Assembly: GCF_002843385.1 (NCBI RefSeq)
Contig: NZ_MVDE01000011.1
Location: forward strand, 85,547 to 149,546
Source: Labilibaculum manganireducens
Lineage (GTDB): Bacteria; Bacteroidota; Bacteroidia; Bacteroidales; Marinifilaceae
DNA length: 64,000 nucleotides
Reading direction: 5' to 3'
Shown here: positions 47,565 to 56,490 of the stretch, one piece after another
How positions within the stretch are numbered: position 1 is the first letter of the stretch
Layout of the letters: each line of letters begins with the position of its first letter
Position numbers and translations under genes: made by a program
The notes under the pieces: generated by a model
The model's database searches: none
Told to the model about the DNA's origin: nothing
Seen by the model: the letters and a program-made list of their open reading frames with translations, nothing else

Positions 47565-48731
47565 TTATCTAATTTTTTTGAATGATTTATTGACTACATC
47601 TGTGAGTCGTTTGAAAACATCTTCTTCACTTCCCAATCCATTTACAATTTCAAATTTATCCTGTTTGGAGTAGTAGTTACTCACTTTTATACTTCTTTTC
47701 TCAAATTGCTCTAGTCTGTGAATAATGATATCAGTATCATCATAAAGTCTTTTTCCTTCCGTTTTCCCTCTGTAGGTCAAACGTTTAATCGATTCGAGCG
47801 TAGAAACATCCAAATTAATTGAAGAAGTTACAACCGAACCAAGTTTTCTTAACAGACCATCTAATATGTATGCCTGAACAATTGTTCGTGGAAATCCCTT
47901 AAAAATAAAGCCATTGGCATCCGGATGTTTCCGAATTTGTCTTTCAATTAAACGAATAGCAATTTCATCAGGAACAATATCGCCTTTTTCCATATATGTC
48001 TTTGCACTTTGTCCCATTTCTGTGTCCTTTTTGATTTCCTGACGCATCAAATGTCCTGTTGAAATGTATTCGAGATTAAATTGTTCGGCTAATTTTCTTC
48101 CTTGAGTTCCTTTTCCTGATCCGGGAGGGCCTAATAAAACAAGGTTAATCCATGATTTTTGAAGGGTTTGGTCTACTACTGAGGTCAATCGTTCAAAAAT
48201 CTGGTCAATACCACCTAACCCATCAATACCATGATATATTTCTTTCTCCTTATAAAAATTTGCAACCGGAGCAGTTTTAGTATCATATTCTTTTAGTCGA
48301 ACACTAATTACTTCCTCGGTATCATCTGATCGATTCTCCTTTTTTGCACGATCCAATAAACGATTGCGAAGTTGATCTGTGGGAACTTCTAAACTTAGCA
48401 TACAGTCAAGTTTAGTATTCATTTTTAACAGCAAGCCTTCAAGAATATAGGCTTGTACAGTTGTTCTTGGAAATCCATCAAAAAGAAAACCATTTACCTC
48501 AGTATCGGTTTGAATACGTTCTTCCATGATTTGAACGATAATTTCATCGGGAACAAGTCCCCCCCTTTTTATAATGTCTTTAGCTTGCAAACCCAACTCG
48601 GTTCCTTCGGCAATCTCACCTCTTAGAATATCACCTGTTGATATATAAGCAAGATTGTATTTTTCGATAAGCATTTTTGATTGAGTTCCTTTACCTGCTC
48701 CAGGTGGGCCAAAAAGTGCAATATTTAACAT
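47565..48731 (-). CDS. adk: Adenylate kinase, fused tandem two-domain form
   Basis: Interconverts AMP + ATP and 2 ADP. At 388 residues it is twice the usual short-LID enzyme because two complete kinase domains are fused. Domain 1 (1-190) is canonical: P-loop GPPGAGKGTQ (8-17), AMP-site STGDILR (31-37) and DGFPRT (85-90), and LID RSDD (134-137). Domain 2 (193-388) keeps the P-loop GPPGSGKGTQ (201-210) and GFPRT, but STGD reads STGH (H227), the usual aspartate before GFPRT is lysine (K278), and the LID has one extra residue before DD. The second AMP site may be inactive or altered. No second adk gene is in the window. Confidence 0.9.
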   Translation of the reverse strand: MLNIALFGPPGAGKGTQSKMLIEKYNLAYISTGDILRGEIAEGTELGLQAKDIIKRGGLVPDEIIVQIMEERIQTDTEVNGFLFDGFPRTTVQAYILEGLLLKMNTKLDCMLSLEVPTDQLRNRLLDRAKKENRSDDTEEVISVRLKEYDTKTAPVANFYKEKEIYHGIDGLGGIDQIFERLTSVVDQTLQKSWINLVLLGPPGSGKGTQGRKLAEQFNLEYISTGHLMRQEIKKDTEMGQSAKTYMEKGDIVPDEIAIRLIERQIRKHPDANGFIFKGFPRTIVQAYILDGLLRKLGSVVTSSINLDVSTLESIKRLTYRGKTEGKRLYDDTDIIIHRLEQFEKRSIKVSNYYSKQDKFEIVNGLGSEEDVFKRLTDVVNKSFKKIR

Positions 48732-48825
48732 GTACTGAAATTTAGATTTGTTATGGTTGTAATTGGTTCAAAAATAATAAAAATTTGATTTGATAAGAGA
48801 AATTATTCAAATGTTACTCTTCGAA

Positions 48826-49200
48826 TTATTTAAGAAAAATCAGAAATGAGATTTTATGACTATTTAAATTTCTAAAAGTGCTGAGGGCCCAGCATAATAG
48901 ATGTAATAATCCTAAAAAAAAGAAGGTTGGAAAAACAGGTCCGTTCCAAAAGGAATAATTGGCTATTGCAAAAAATATGTATCCCCAAATTAAAAGAAGG
49001 CTTCCTATAAATTCAAATTTCCATACTACAATTAATCCCATTAGCATTATGATATTGGCTGAAAACAACTTGATTTCTTGTTCAGACATCAAATTTAAAT
49101 CGGGAGAACCAATTTGGATTGCAAACCAAATAAAAAATAGGAATAAGAAAATTCCTAAAAAACGTGCAATCCAACGAAGTATGGTAACAAATAGTTTCAA
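48826..49200 (-). CDS. Small four-helix membrane protein, unknown function
   Basis: 124 residues with about four hydrophobic segments (roughly 9-28, 46-60, 65-82 and 88-108) and a basic C-terminal end. MKLFVTILRWIARFLGIFLF at the start could double as a signal anchor. I do not assign a family. It lies 94 bp downstream of nothing on its own strand and upstream of adk, so it may share a transcript with adk. Confidence 0.6.
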   Translation of the reverse strand: MKLFVTILRWIARFLGIFLFLFFIWFAIQIGSPDLNLMSEQEIKLFSANIIMLMGLIVVWKFEFIGSLLLIWGYIFFAIANYSFWNGPVFPTFFFLGLLHLLCWALSTFRNLNSHKISFLIFLK

Positions 49201-49422
49201 ATTTTGTCCTTTTTACGATTTGGAAGATTTTTAAATATGCTTTTATCAAATATAGCCGAATTAATAGGCAATTGAAAATTACGGCACTAGAATAAATTAA
49301 AAAAGGATACCTGAGCATCAAATAGATGGTGTAGTTAGTTGAATATTAGTAGATTTAAATTGACATTCTTCTAGTAAAGTCTTATATTTTATTTAGGGAA
49401 TAATTCACTTAAATATATTGTT

Positions 49423-49824
49423 ATGAAGGCTAATTATTTATGTCCAAAGTGCAGAATTTATCTAAATGTTGGAGATCAAATTGTTATTTCGGCTAAAAAT
49501 GAGAAAGGATATAAAGGGATTCTATTGTTTAGTATTCATTTAGGAGATTATGAAATTAAAAAGCATTCCAATTTTGATATAGAAGAGAATGAAAGCCTCA
49601 GCATGTTTTGCCCTTGTTGTCATAAAAGTTTAAGACATCCGAAGGTTCACAATAATATTTTTAAAATTTTAATGCAGGATGCTGAAGATCAGGAATATGA
49701 AATTCTATTCTCGGGCGTGTACGGAGAAAGATGTACCTATCAAATTAAGGAGGAAAAAGTAAGTTCTTTTGGAAAAGATGCTGGAAAATATCTCAATTTC
49801 ACAAATCTAATTAACATGTCCTAG
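49423..49824 (+). CDS. Small protein with paired CxxC motifs (zinc-ribbon-like)
   Basis: 133 residues. Two cysteine pairs, CPKC near the N-terminus (residues 7-10) and CPCC around residues 63-66, are spaced as in a zinc ribbon with a beta-strand-rich insert between them. The rest is charged and lacks a recognised domain. No signal peptide. It stands alone between two minus-strand genes. Function unknown; similar short ribbon proteins occur in Bacteroidota. Confidence 0.62.
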   Translation: MKANYLCPKCRIYLNVGDQIVISAKNEKGYKGILLFSIHLGDYEIKKHSNFDIEENESLSMFCPCCHKSLRHPKVHNNIFKILMQDAEDQEYEILFSGVYGERCTYQIKEEKVSSFGKDAGKYLNFTNLINMS

Positions 49825-49866
49825 AAGAGTGACAAAATTATGAGGAAAAATAGTATCACTTGACTA

Positions 49867-50472
49867 TTAGTATTTTAATACAGGCAGCGATATTTTAAAA
49901 CGGATACAGATTATTCGTATAATTATAATACAGGCAATGGTAATGAATTGATTTAGAGCAGAGGCTATACCAAGAGAATTGAGAGCAATAAAAAGAATTC
50001 CTCCAATCAAACATGCTACGGCATATATTTCTTTTCGGAAAATTAAAGGGATATCATTACAAAGAGTATCCCTAATAACACCTCCCATTACAGCAGAAAA
50101 CAAACCCATTATTATAGATAGAAAGGGATGTATTCCCAAGCTTAAGGATTTTTCGATTCCTATAATAGTAAACACACCAATACCTATTGTGTCGAACAAA
50201 AAAAGAGTTCGTTTTAAAGTCATTATGTGCTTTTTGAATAGAAAAGTCAGCGCAACACCAACAGATATAACTATTAGGTAATTAATGTCACTGATCCAAC
50301 CAACCGGGAAATTTCCCAAAATTATGTCGCGAAGTGTTCCTCCGCCTATTGCAGTAATGAATCCAGTAAAGTAAGCGCCAAAAAGGTCGAGCTTTTTATT
50401 TGCCGCAGACAATGTACCGCTGATAGCAAATACAAGAGTTCCTAATAAATCAAATCCGTATAAGATTGTCAT
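49867..50472 (-). CDS. TRIC-type cation channel family protein (UPF0126/YadS-like)
   Basis: 201 residues with about seven membrane helices formed by two copies of the UPF0126 unit. Signatures are FAISGTLSAANKKLDLFG and GGGTLRDIILG in the first copy and IMGLFSAVMGGVIRDTL in the second. Bacterial members form homotrimeric potassium-permeable channels. It is monocistronic between convergent and divergent neighbours. Confidence 0.92.
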   Translation of the reverse strand: MTILYGFDLLGTLVFAISGTLSAANKKLDLFGAYFTGFITAIGGGTLRDIILGNFPVGWISDINYLIVISVGVALTFLFKKHIMTLKRTLFLFDTIGIGVFTIIGIEKSLSLGIHPFLSIIMGLFSAVMGGVIRDTLCNDIPLIFRKEIYAVACLIGGILFIALNSLGIASALNQFITIACIIIIRIICIRFKISLPVLKY

Positions 50473-50520
50473 ATTCTAATTTAAATACTGCACAAAAATC
50501 AATAAAATAATTGAATAGTG

Positions 50521-50557
50521 AAAAAAAAGGATGAGACTTTATTAAATCTCATCCTTA
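50521..50557 (-). terminator. Terminator after maeB
   Basis: AAGGATGAGA and TCTCATCCTT form a 10-bp stem; on the minus strand a run of eight T residues follows. Confidence 0.87.
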
Positions 50558-50577
50558 TCTAGTAAATATTCTTGTAG

Positions 50578-52836
50578 TTACGATTGAGCATCAACAACAG
50601 CAATGGCTGTCATGTTAATAATTTCACGAACCGAACAACCCATTGGAATAATGTGGAATGGTTTTGCTGTTCCTAATAAAATTGGCCCAATATTTTCTGA
50701 TCCATCTAAATCCTTCATTAATTTATAGGCAATATTTCCGGAACTTAGATTTGGAAATATTATGGTATTCACATCTTTCCCTTTAATTTTAGTAAAGCCA
50801 AATGTCTGATCTCTTAAATTCTTATCAAGAGCAAAGTTCAATTGCATTTCCCCATCTATCAATAAATCAGGATGGTTTGCGTGTAATTTTGAGATTGCTT
50901 TATTAACTTTTACAGGACTTCCCTTTCTCACTGATCCAAAATTAGAATAGGACACCATAGCCATTACCGGTTCGATATTAAAAGTTTTTAAGGCTCGGGC
51001 AGTACTCAATGTAGTGTCAACCAACGAATCTGATGTGGGTTCCGCATTAACAGTGGTATCTGCAAAAAACAGAGGCCCTTTTTTCGTCATGATGATATTC
51101 ATGCCAACTAAAGTTTTCATACCTTCTTCGATACCAATTACTTTACTTGCTACTTTTAGAGCTTCAAAATAACGTGTAGCATATCCGGAGATAAAAGCGT
51201 CAGCATCACCATTTTCAACCATCATTGCTCCAAAATAGTTGCGGTCGAACATTTTTTCAACAGCTTCTTTAAGAGTTAAACCTTTACGACCTCGTTTTTC
51301 ACACAAAACATTTGCGTAATGGTTCCTTCTTCCCGCTTCTGCTTGAGAACGGATATCGATAATTTCAGCGCCATTAAGATCCAATTCATTTTCCAACACA
51401 ATTCTTTGAATATTTTCAGGGTTACCTAAAATAATAGGCTTTGCAATACCATCGTGAAGAACAATTTGTGCTGCTTTTAAAACATTGAAGTTATTTCCTT
51501 CAGCAAAAACCACACGTTTTGGGTTGCATTTTGCTTTGTCGAAGATTGTTCTTATTAATTCATTTTCAGTCCCTAAGCGTTGTTTTAATTCTTCGGAATA
51601 AGCATCCCAATCAGTAATTATTTTTCGGGCGACACCCGATTCTACTGCTGCTTTTGCAACCGCAACTGCTACACTTGAGACCAAACGTGGATCCATAGCT
51701 TTGGGGATAATATAATGACGACCAAATATGATATTTGATTCATTGTAAGCGGCATGTACAGATTCCGGCACAGGTTCTTTTGCCAGTTTTGCAATGGCAT
51801 GAACCGATGCAATTTTCATTTCTTCGTTAATTGTACTTGCCCGAACATCCAGAGCACCTCTAAAAATGTATGGAAATCCCAATACATTATTAATTTGGTT
51901 TGGATAATCTGAGCGTCCCGTTGCTACAATTACTCCTTCTTTGGATTCAATAGCTTCATTGTAGTCAATTTCAGGATCAGGATTTGCCAAAGCAAATACA
52001 ACAGGATTATCAGCCATGGAACTTACCATTTTTTTATTTACGATTCCTCCAATAGATAACCCTAAAAATACATCAGCACCAACCAATGCCTGTTCCAATG
52101 TGTCAATATTGCGTTCAGTTATGAATTGTTTTTTCTGACTGTTTAAATCGGTTCTTTTTTTATTTACCACCCCACGACTATCACACATAATTATGTTCTC
52201 CGGTTTAACACCAAGAGAAATATATAATTTTGTACATGAAACAGCTGCAGCACCTGCTCCATTAACAACAACAGAGATATCTTCAATTTTCTTTCCATTA
52301 ATTTCCAAAGCATTTAATAAACCTGCTGCTGAAATAATAGCTGTTCCATGTTGATCATCATGCATAACAGGAATATCCAACTCATCCTTTAAGCGTTGTT
52401 CAATTTCGAAGCATTCAGGAGCTTTGATATCCTCAAGATTTATTCCGCCAAAAGTTGGAGCAATCGCTTTAACGGTTTCAACGAATTTATCCACATCAGT
52501 TGCATCTACTTCAATATCGAATACGTCGATATCTGCAAATATTTTGAATAATAAACCTTTTCCTTCCATTACAGGTTTGCCTGCCAATGCACCAATATTT
52601 CCTAATCCCAAAACAGCTGTTCCGTTAGAAATTACGGCAACTAAGTTACCTTTTGCGGTGTATTTGTAAGCATTTTCAGGATCTTTCTCGATTTCCAGAC
52701 ATGGCTCTGCAACCCCGGGACTGTAGGCTAAAGCTAGATCTCGTTGAGTTCTATAAGGTTTTGTAGGAATCACTTCAATTTTACCAGGGCGACCTTCTGA
52801 GTGATATTTTAAAGCATCTGTGTTATTTTTTGACAT
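50578..52836 (-). CDS. maeB: NADP-dependent malic enzyme with C-terminal phosphotransacetylase-like domain
   Basis: Oxidatively decarboxylates malate to pyruvate, giving NADPH. It has 752 residues. The malic enzyme part (1 to about 420) has [34 protein letters not shown] and the NAD(P)-binding [12 protein letters not shown]. The C-terminal 320 residues resemble phosphate acetyltransferase ([27 protein letters not shown]) and in characterised MaeB proteins act as a regulatory acetyl-CoA-binding module. It is monocistronic. Confidence 0.96.
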   Translation of the reverse strand: MSKNNTDALKYHSEGRPGKIEVIPTKPYRTQRDLALAYSPGVAEPCLEIEKDPENAYKYTAKGNLVAVISNGTAVLGLGNIGALAGKPVMEGKGLLFKIFADIDVFDIEVDATDVDKFVETVKAIAPTFGGINLEDIKAPECFEIEQRLKDELDIPVMHDDQHGTAIISAAGLLNALEINGKKIEDISVVVNGAGAAAVSCTKLYISLGVKPENIIMCDSRGVVNKKRTDLNSQKKQFITERNIDTLEQALVGADVFLGLSIGGIVNKKMVSSMADNPVVFALANPDPEIDYNEAIESKEGVIVATGRSDYPNQINNVLGFPYIFRGALDVRASTINEEMKIASVHAIAKLAKEPVPESVHAAYNESNIIFGRHYIIPKAMDPRLVSSVAVAVAKAAVESGVARKIITDWDAYSEELKQRLGTENELIRTIFDKAKCNPKRVVFAEGNNFNVLKAAQIVLHDGIAKPIILGNPENIQRIVLENELDLNGAEIIDIRSQAEAGRRNHYANVLCEKRGRKGLTLKEAVEKMFDRNYFGAMMVENGDADAFISGYATRYFEALKVASKVIGIEEGMKTLVGMNIIMTKKGPLFFADTTVNAEPTSDSLVDTTLSTARALKTFNIEPVMAMVSYSNFGSVRKGSPVKVNKAISKLHANHPDLLIDGEMQLNFALDKNLRDQTFGFTKIKGKDVNTIIFPNLSSGNIAYKLMKDLDGSENIGPILLGTAKPFHIIPMGCSVREIINMTAIAVVDAQS

Positions 52837-53051
52837 TATCCGTAGTGTTTTTAAAATATTGAATCAATAGTTTATTATTTGTTGTTAGCAACAAAGATGG
52901 GAATTATTGTATCGGATTAATGTGCGAAACGTCTCAAAATAATTATGAAATCAGTATTTGACTGGGACTCTACCAATTAGAAAAGATGACAAATAAAGGA
53001 ATATTTCTAGATTTATATAGTCAGATTGTTACATATGGAATTGAAGTTAAT

Positions 53052-53129
53052 TTACTGCTCACCTATTCTGCTTTTGATCTCTTTTTTAAGGATTTTTCCA
53101 GTGGGCTTTCCTGATGGAGCAATGAAATA
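53052..53129 (-). pseudogene. Remnant of an acyl-CoA synthetase (AMP-forming) C-terminus
   Basis: Reading the minus strand gives YFIAPSGKPTGKILKKEIKS, then RIGEQ and a stop. The core P-x-G-K-x-x-GKILKKE-I matches the A10 motif (PKTxSGKILRRxLR) with the catalytic lysine of adenylate-forming enzymes. A stop codon immediately precedes the fragment, so about 25 codons remain. It looks like the last piece of a deleted gene lying behind the terminator of its former neighbour. The match is short, so certainty is moderate. Confidence 0.45.
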
Positions 53130-53151
53130 TTAGATTTGAAGGCAAATAAAA

Positions 53152-53175
53152 AGGGATACCCAAAAAAGGTATCCC
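53152..53175. terminator. Hairpin upstream of the secreted TPR gene's 3' end
   Basis: GGGATACC and GGTATCCC form an 8-bp stem with an A/T-rich loop. On the minus strand a short T run follows, so it probably ends transcription of the TPR gene at 53204-53935. Confidence 0.7.
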
Positions 53176-53203
53176 AGTTTAATTATATTCTTTGGAAGAA
53201 TTA

Positions 53204-53935
53204 CTATAACAAACCTTTGATAGTTGTAATTGTAGAAGTAACATCTTCTCTGGCAGGAGCTATAGCTTTTGCTTTGTTTAATTCAACAATAGCTTTTTGA
53301 AAGTAAGTTTTAGCTTTCGCAGATTCTGCTTTATAATTTTCAGGTTCAGTATTTGCAGTAGGAGTTGCGGCCTGCATAATTTTAGCTCCTTTGTTATAGT
53401 ACAAAGTTCCTAAGCTAAACAATGCATCAACTTGTAATTTAGATTTTACGTTACCGGCTTTTTTGTATAAATCTTCTGCAAGTTCAAATTTATCCGCCTT
53501 TTGAGCACTTTGTCCTTCAAGTAGATAATGCTTTGCAAGTTCAGAAACTAGTTTAGAGTTTTTTGTTGGACAAGCTGCAATGCCTTTATTTAAAGTCACA
53601 ATCATATCCTCATATTTTTTCTGGCTTTTTTGAGCTTTAGCTTTGTACAGATATGCGATGGATGTTTTGTATTTATTTTCAACTGATTGACCAAAATACT
53701 GTTCCGCTTTCGCATATTTTTTCAGTTTAATTGCGCAATATCCTAAATTAAACACCAATGCAGGATCTTTTTCTGTGTCTTCAGCAGCCAAATATTTTTC
53801 ATAGTTTACAAGAGCTGTTTTATAATCTTTCGATTTCAGAGCGGTATTGCCATCATTTTTAAATTGAGCTGCTGATTGAGCAAACACGCCAACTGCACTA
53901 AAACAAATCGCAAGAATCAGAATAAATTTTTTCAT
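53204..53935 (-). CDS. Secreted tetratricopeptide-repeat protein, short form
   Basis: 243 residues with a signal peptide (MKKFILILAICFSAVGVFAQ). TPR-like units follow: AAQFKNDGNTALKSKDYKTA, ALVFNLGYCAIKLKKYAKAE, ELAEDLYKKAGNVKSKLQVD and ALFSLGTLYYNKGAKIMQAA. It is probably periplasmic; the partner is unknown. It resembles the longer TPR protein at 43286-44455 in signal peptide and repeat style. Confidence 0.86.
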   Translation of the reverse strand: MKKFILILAICFSAVGVFAQSAAQFKNDGNTALKSKDYKTALVNYEKYLAAEDTEKDPALVFNLGYCAIKLKKYAKAEQYFGQSVENKYKTSIAYLYKAKAQKSQKKYEDMIVTLNKGIAACPTKNSKLVSELAKHYLLEGQSAQKADKFELAEDLYKKAGNVKSKLQVDALFSLGTLYYNKGAKIMQAATPTANTEPENYKAESAKAKTYFQKAIVELNKAKAIAPAREDVTSTITTIKGLL

Positions 53936-54061
53936 ACTAAATTACTTTTATGATTAATTATATAATTGATTTTCTTTTAAAACAAGCCTAAAAATAACGA
54001 TTTCATATAAAAATCAAATAAAAATAATGGAAAAATATTATTCAATATTTTTTTATCATTT

Positions 54062-54907
54062 TTATATCGCCTGAGATAGTTTAATTACCTCTTCAACAAA
54101 ATAATCGTTTTTAATGACATAAGAATCATATTTAGTTAAGTCGTTACTTTCGATTAATTGCTTCAGCTTGTCTGTATAAACATCTCCAATTTCTGAATAT
54201 TTATTAAGCAAAGGAATTAATTCAAATGGTTTCTCAGATATATATCTTTCTTGTCTAAATTCATCATAAGCATTTACTCTGGCAATTGTTTCAAAGTAAT
54301 CGTTTACTGATTCTTCGATAGATGCATAACTTATTACATAAATTCTTGTTGAATCTCTTCCTACGAGTGCCTGTATGCGGTTTTCACCTGCATCATAAGA
54401 CCATATACCAAAAACATTATTGCCTTCGTTAAAAAAGCGTGACGATCCCCAGCCTGATTCTAATGCTGCTTGTCCCAAAACGATACTTGCAGGATGTGGC
54501 TTCAGTCTTATTTTTAACTCCGGAATTTCATTACAATTGTAGGTTTCAAATAATTTGAAAAGAAAAAGACTATCGTTTTTCATCATCAGCGGGTGCGTAA
54601 GCAACCAATGTTCGATGTGTTCTACTCTTGTAATTTTCTGATATAAAGAGTGTTGAGAAACTAATATAGATGGTAATAACATTTCTACAAACTTCATCTT
54701 TTTCTCATCAACAGGTAATCCTCTTAACGATACCACTTTAGTATAAATATAAGGGGTTACGCAAGAGTCTAAAATTGTATGTACATCCTCTACATTCTCA
54801 ATTTCTGCAAATTGAGGAAGAATAGATATTTGAGTGAAGGTGCTGGATTTTTTGCAACTTACAAGAATAAATACAAAGCTAAGAATGGAAAAAATTACAA
54901 CGCGCAT
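54062..54907 (-). CDS. Bax-like glucosaminidase-domain lipoprotein
   Basis: 281 residues. The N-terminus MRVVIFSILSFVFILVSCKK has a lipobox LVSC with C18, so it is probably a lipoprotein. A glucosaminidase domain occupies about 130-270; the catalytic glutamate is E150 in GQAALESGWGSSRF, followed by GNNVFGIWSY and SYASIEESVNDYFE. It resembles E. coli Bax and would cut the peptidoglycan glycan backbone. It lies downstream of the cob operon but beyond its terminator. Confidence 0.87.
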   Translation of the reverse strand: MRVVIFSILSFVFILVSCKKSSTFTQISILPQFAEIENVEDVHTILDSCVTPYIYTKVVSLRGLPVDEKKMKFVEMLLPSILVSQHSLYQKITRVEHIEHWLLTHPLMMKNDSLFLFKLFETYNCNEIPELKIRLKPHPASIVLGQAALESGWGSSRFFNEGNNVFGIWSYDAGENRIQALVGRDSTRIYVISYASIEESVNDYFETIARVNAYDEFRQERYISEKPFELIPLLNKYSEIGDVYTDKLKQLIESNDLTKYDSYVIKNDYFVEEVIKLSQAI

Positions 54908-55038
54908 TACTTGTTATTATTTTAGGATTGCTAAAATAGCGATTTCTTTCTCAGAATTAGCTTTTAAACATTTTAAATAAGATAAATCCTATGAAATACG
55001 AGACTTCATGCACACTAAATAGACTTGTTTTGAAACAA

Positions 55039-55070
55039 AAAAATCAGAAACAAATTTGTCTCTGATTTTC
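55039..55070 (-). terminator. Terminator after the cob operon
   Basis: AAATCAGA and TCTGATTT with an extended inner pairing (ACAAATTTGT) make a long hairpin; on the minus strand a run of T residues follows. It closes the transcript that includes cobC and copy B of the two-copy element. Confidence 0.75.
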
Positions 55071-55094
55071 ATATGTTTATTATTTGTTTTTCAG

Positions 55095-55170
55095 TTGCCA
55101 TATGGAACTTACCATGCTGAAATAATCATCCCTCTGTGTGTCAAAATTACTTTGGCATGGACGTTTCATA
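55095..55170. repeat. Two-copy conserved element, copy B (3' of cobC)
   Basis: Second copy of the element at 29200-29274: one mismatch in the left 47 nt, identical right 15 nt, and an unrelated 14-nt centre (CAAAATTACTTTGG). The flanking CCATGC and GCATGG can pair over 6 bp, one more than in copy A. It begins 20 bp after the cobC stop on the minus strand and lies before the operon terminator, so it would be in the 3' untranslated part of the cob transcript. Confidence 0.75.
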
Positions 55171-55190
55171 TATTCTGGTGCAATGGCTCT

Positions 55191-55727
55191 TTATTTTGAG
55201 ATTGGTATAATTGTTACTTCACCAAAATCTACTGCTGGCTCGTTAAATGAATCTTCTAATTTAATATCTTTCACTATTGCATTTATAGTGCGTATAACAC
55301 CGCCATGAGTGAAAACCGCTATTTTTTTACAGTCTTTTAGTTTGATTTCGTTCCAAAATTCAAGAACCCGATCGCGAAGCATTACAAATGATTCTCCATT
55401 TGAACATTTCCTATTTACAAAATCCTCCATCCAGGCTGGGAATAAAGGATCTTTAATTTCGTCCCAGACTTTTCCTTCCCAATCTCCAAAGTTCAATTCC
55501 ATTAATCTTATATCCTCTATTACTTGTTCTCCAAAAATATCATTGGCTAACTTTTTGGCTCTTGATAACGGGCTTGATACAATAAGATCAAATTCAATAT
55601 CTTTCAACTGTTCTTTTACAGCTTCCAATTCGTCCTCGTAACTTTCAGCTAAATCAACATCTTTTTGCCCATAGCAAATGCCTTTCTCAACATTTACTTT
55701 TGTATGTCTGATTAAATATATCTCCAT
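55191..55727 (-). CDS. cobC: Alpha-ribazole-5'-phosphate phosphatase (histidine phosphatase family)
   Basis: 178 residues. The phosphohistidine motif is IRHTKV (R7-H8-T9, where most relatives have RHG or RHA), followed by YGQKDVDL typical of CobC. The second catalytic histidine lies in AVFTHGGVIRT. It removes the phosphate from alpha-ribazole-5'-phosphate or cobalamin-5'-phosphate. It is the last gene of the cob operon, 1 bp after cobS. Its position makes the CobC assignment firmer than sequence alone. Confidence 0.9.
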   Translation of the reverse strand: MEIYLIRHTKVNVEKGICYGQKDVDLAESYEDELEAVKEQLKDIEFDLIVSSPLSRAKKLANDIFGEQVIEDIRLMELNFGDWEGKVWDEIKDPLFPAWMEDFVNRKCSNGESFVMLRDRVLEFWNEIKLKDCKKIAVFTHGGVIRTINAIVKDIKLEDSFNEPAVDFGEVTIIPISK

Positions 55728-55728
55728 C

Positions 55729-56490
55729 TTATAAAACTTGATTAATAATTACCATATAGGATAAATAAAATACGATTTCACAAACCTGCTGTGTTGCCCC
55801 AATGCAATCGCCGGTAAAACCTCCTATCCATTTATTAAAATATCTGCCTAATAAAACTTTACTCAAAAAAACAGGAATAAGAATAAGGAAAAACTTTATA
55901 TTTCCCAATAATGCCAAAGGCAGAATACCTGTAATAATTGTGAAAATTATATTTTTGGCAGATAGTTTTTGGGAATAATCTTTTGCTTTTGAATTTTCGG
56001 TTCGTGCATATTGGTGCGAATTTACCAAGGTAGCTGCAAACATTCTTGAAACTGAGTGGGCTGCAATTAAAATCAAGGGCAATTGAGCCGCAGATATAGA
56101 ATACTGACAAAAAAACTTTGTCATCACCAGGAAAACAATACCTGTAACTCCAAATGCTCCAATTAAGGAATCCTTCATAATTTCAAGGATCCGCTCACGT
56201 GTCCAGCCTCCACCAAATCCATCACAAACATCCATAAAACCATCCTCGTGTAATGCTCCTGTAAAAAGAACGGTGAATCCCATACTTAGCATTACCGATA
56301 AATTAAAAGGGAAAACCAAATTGGCAAGATAAAAAACCAAACCTGCCAGCCCACCAATAATTGTACCTGAAATGGGGAAATATTTGATAGCTTCATGTTG
56401 ATATTCCTTCTCAAACCGAGCCCATTTAGGAAATGGAATTCTTGTAAAAAAGGATAATCCAGTAAAGAATATGTCAATTTCTCTTCTCAT
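55729..56490 (-). CDS. cobS: Adenosylcobinamide-GDP ribazoletransferase (cobalamin synthase)
   Basis: 253-residue membrane enzyme that joins adenosylcobinamide-GDP to alpha-ribazole. The conserved HEDGFMDVCDGFGGG (81-95) holds the acidic metal-binding residues. About six hydrophobic segments fit the family. It starts directly at the end of the proximal cobT (no gap) and is followed by cobC after 1 bp. Confidence 0.95.
   Translation of the reverse strand: MRREIDIFFTGLSFFTRIPFPKWARFEKEYQHEAIKYFPISGTIIGGLAGLVFYLANLVFPFNLSVMLSMGFTVLFTGALHEDGFMDVCDGFGGGWTRERILEIMKDSLIGAFGVTGIVFLVMTKFFCQYSISAAQLPLILIAAHSVSRMFAATLVNSHQYARTENSKAKDYSQKLSAKNIIFTIITGILPLALLGNIKFFLILIPVFLSKVLLGRYFNKWIGGFTGDCIGATQQVCEIVFYLSYMVIINQVL

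Larger units (their letters stand above)
52837..53203. other. 367-bp stretch with a gene remnant and a terminator
   Basis: Contains the acyl-CoA synthetase fragment at 53052-53129 and the terminator at 53152-53175. The part next to maeB must hold its promoter; a minus-strand CATCTTTG near 52893 is one base from the -7 consensus. Confidence 0.4.
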
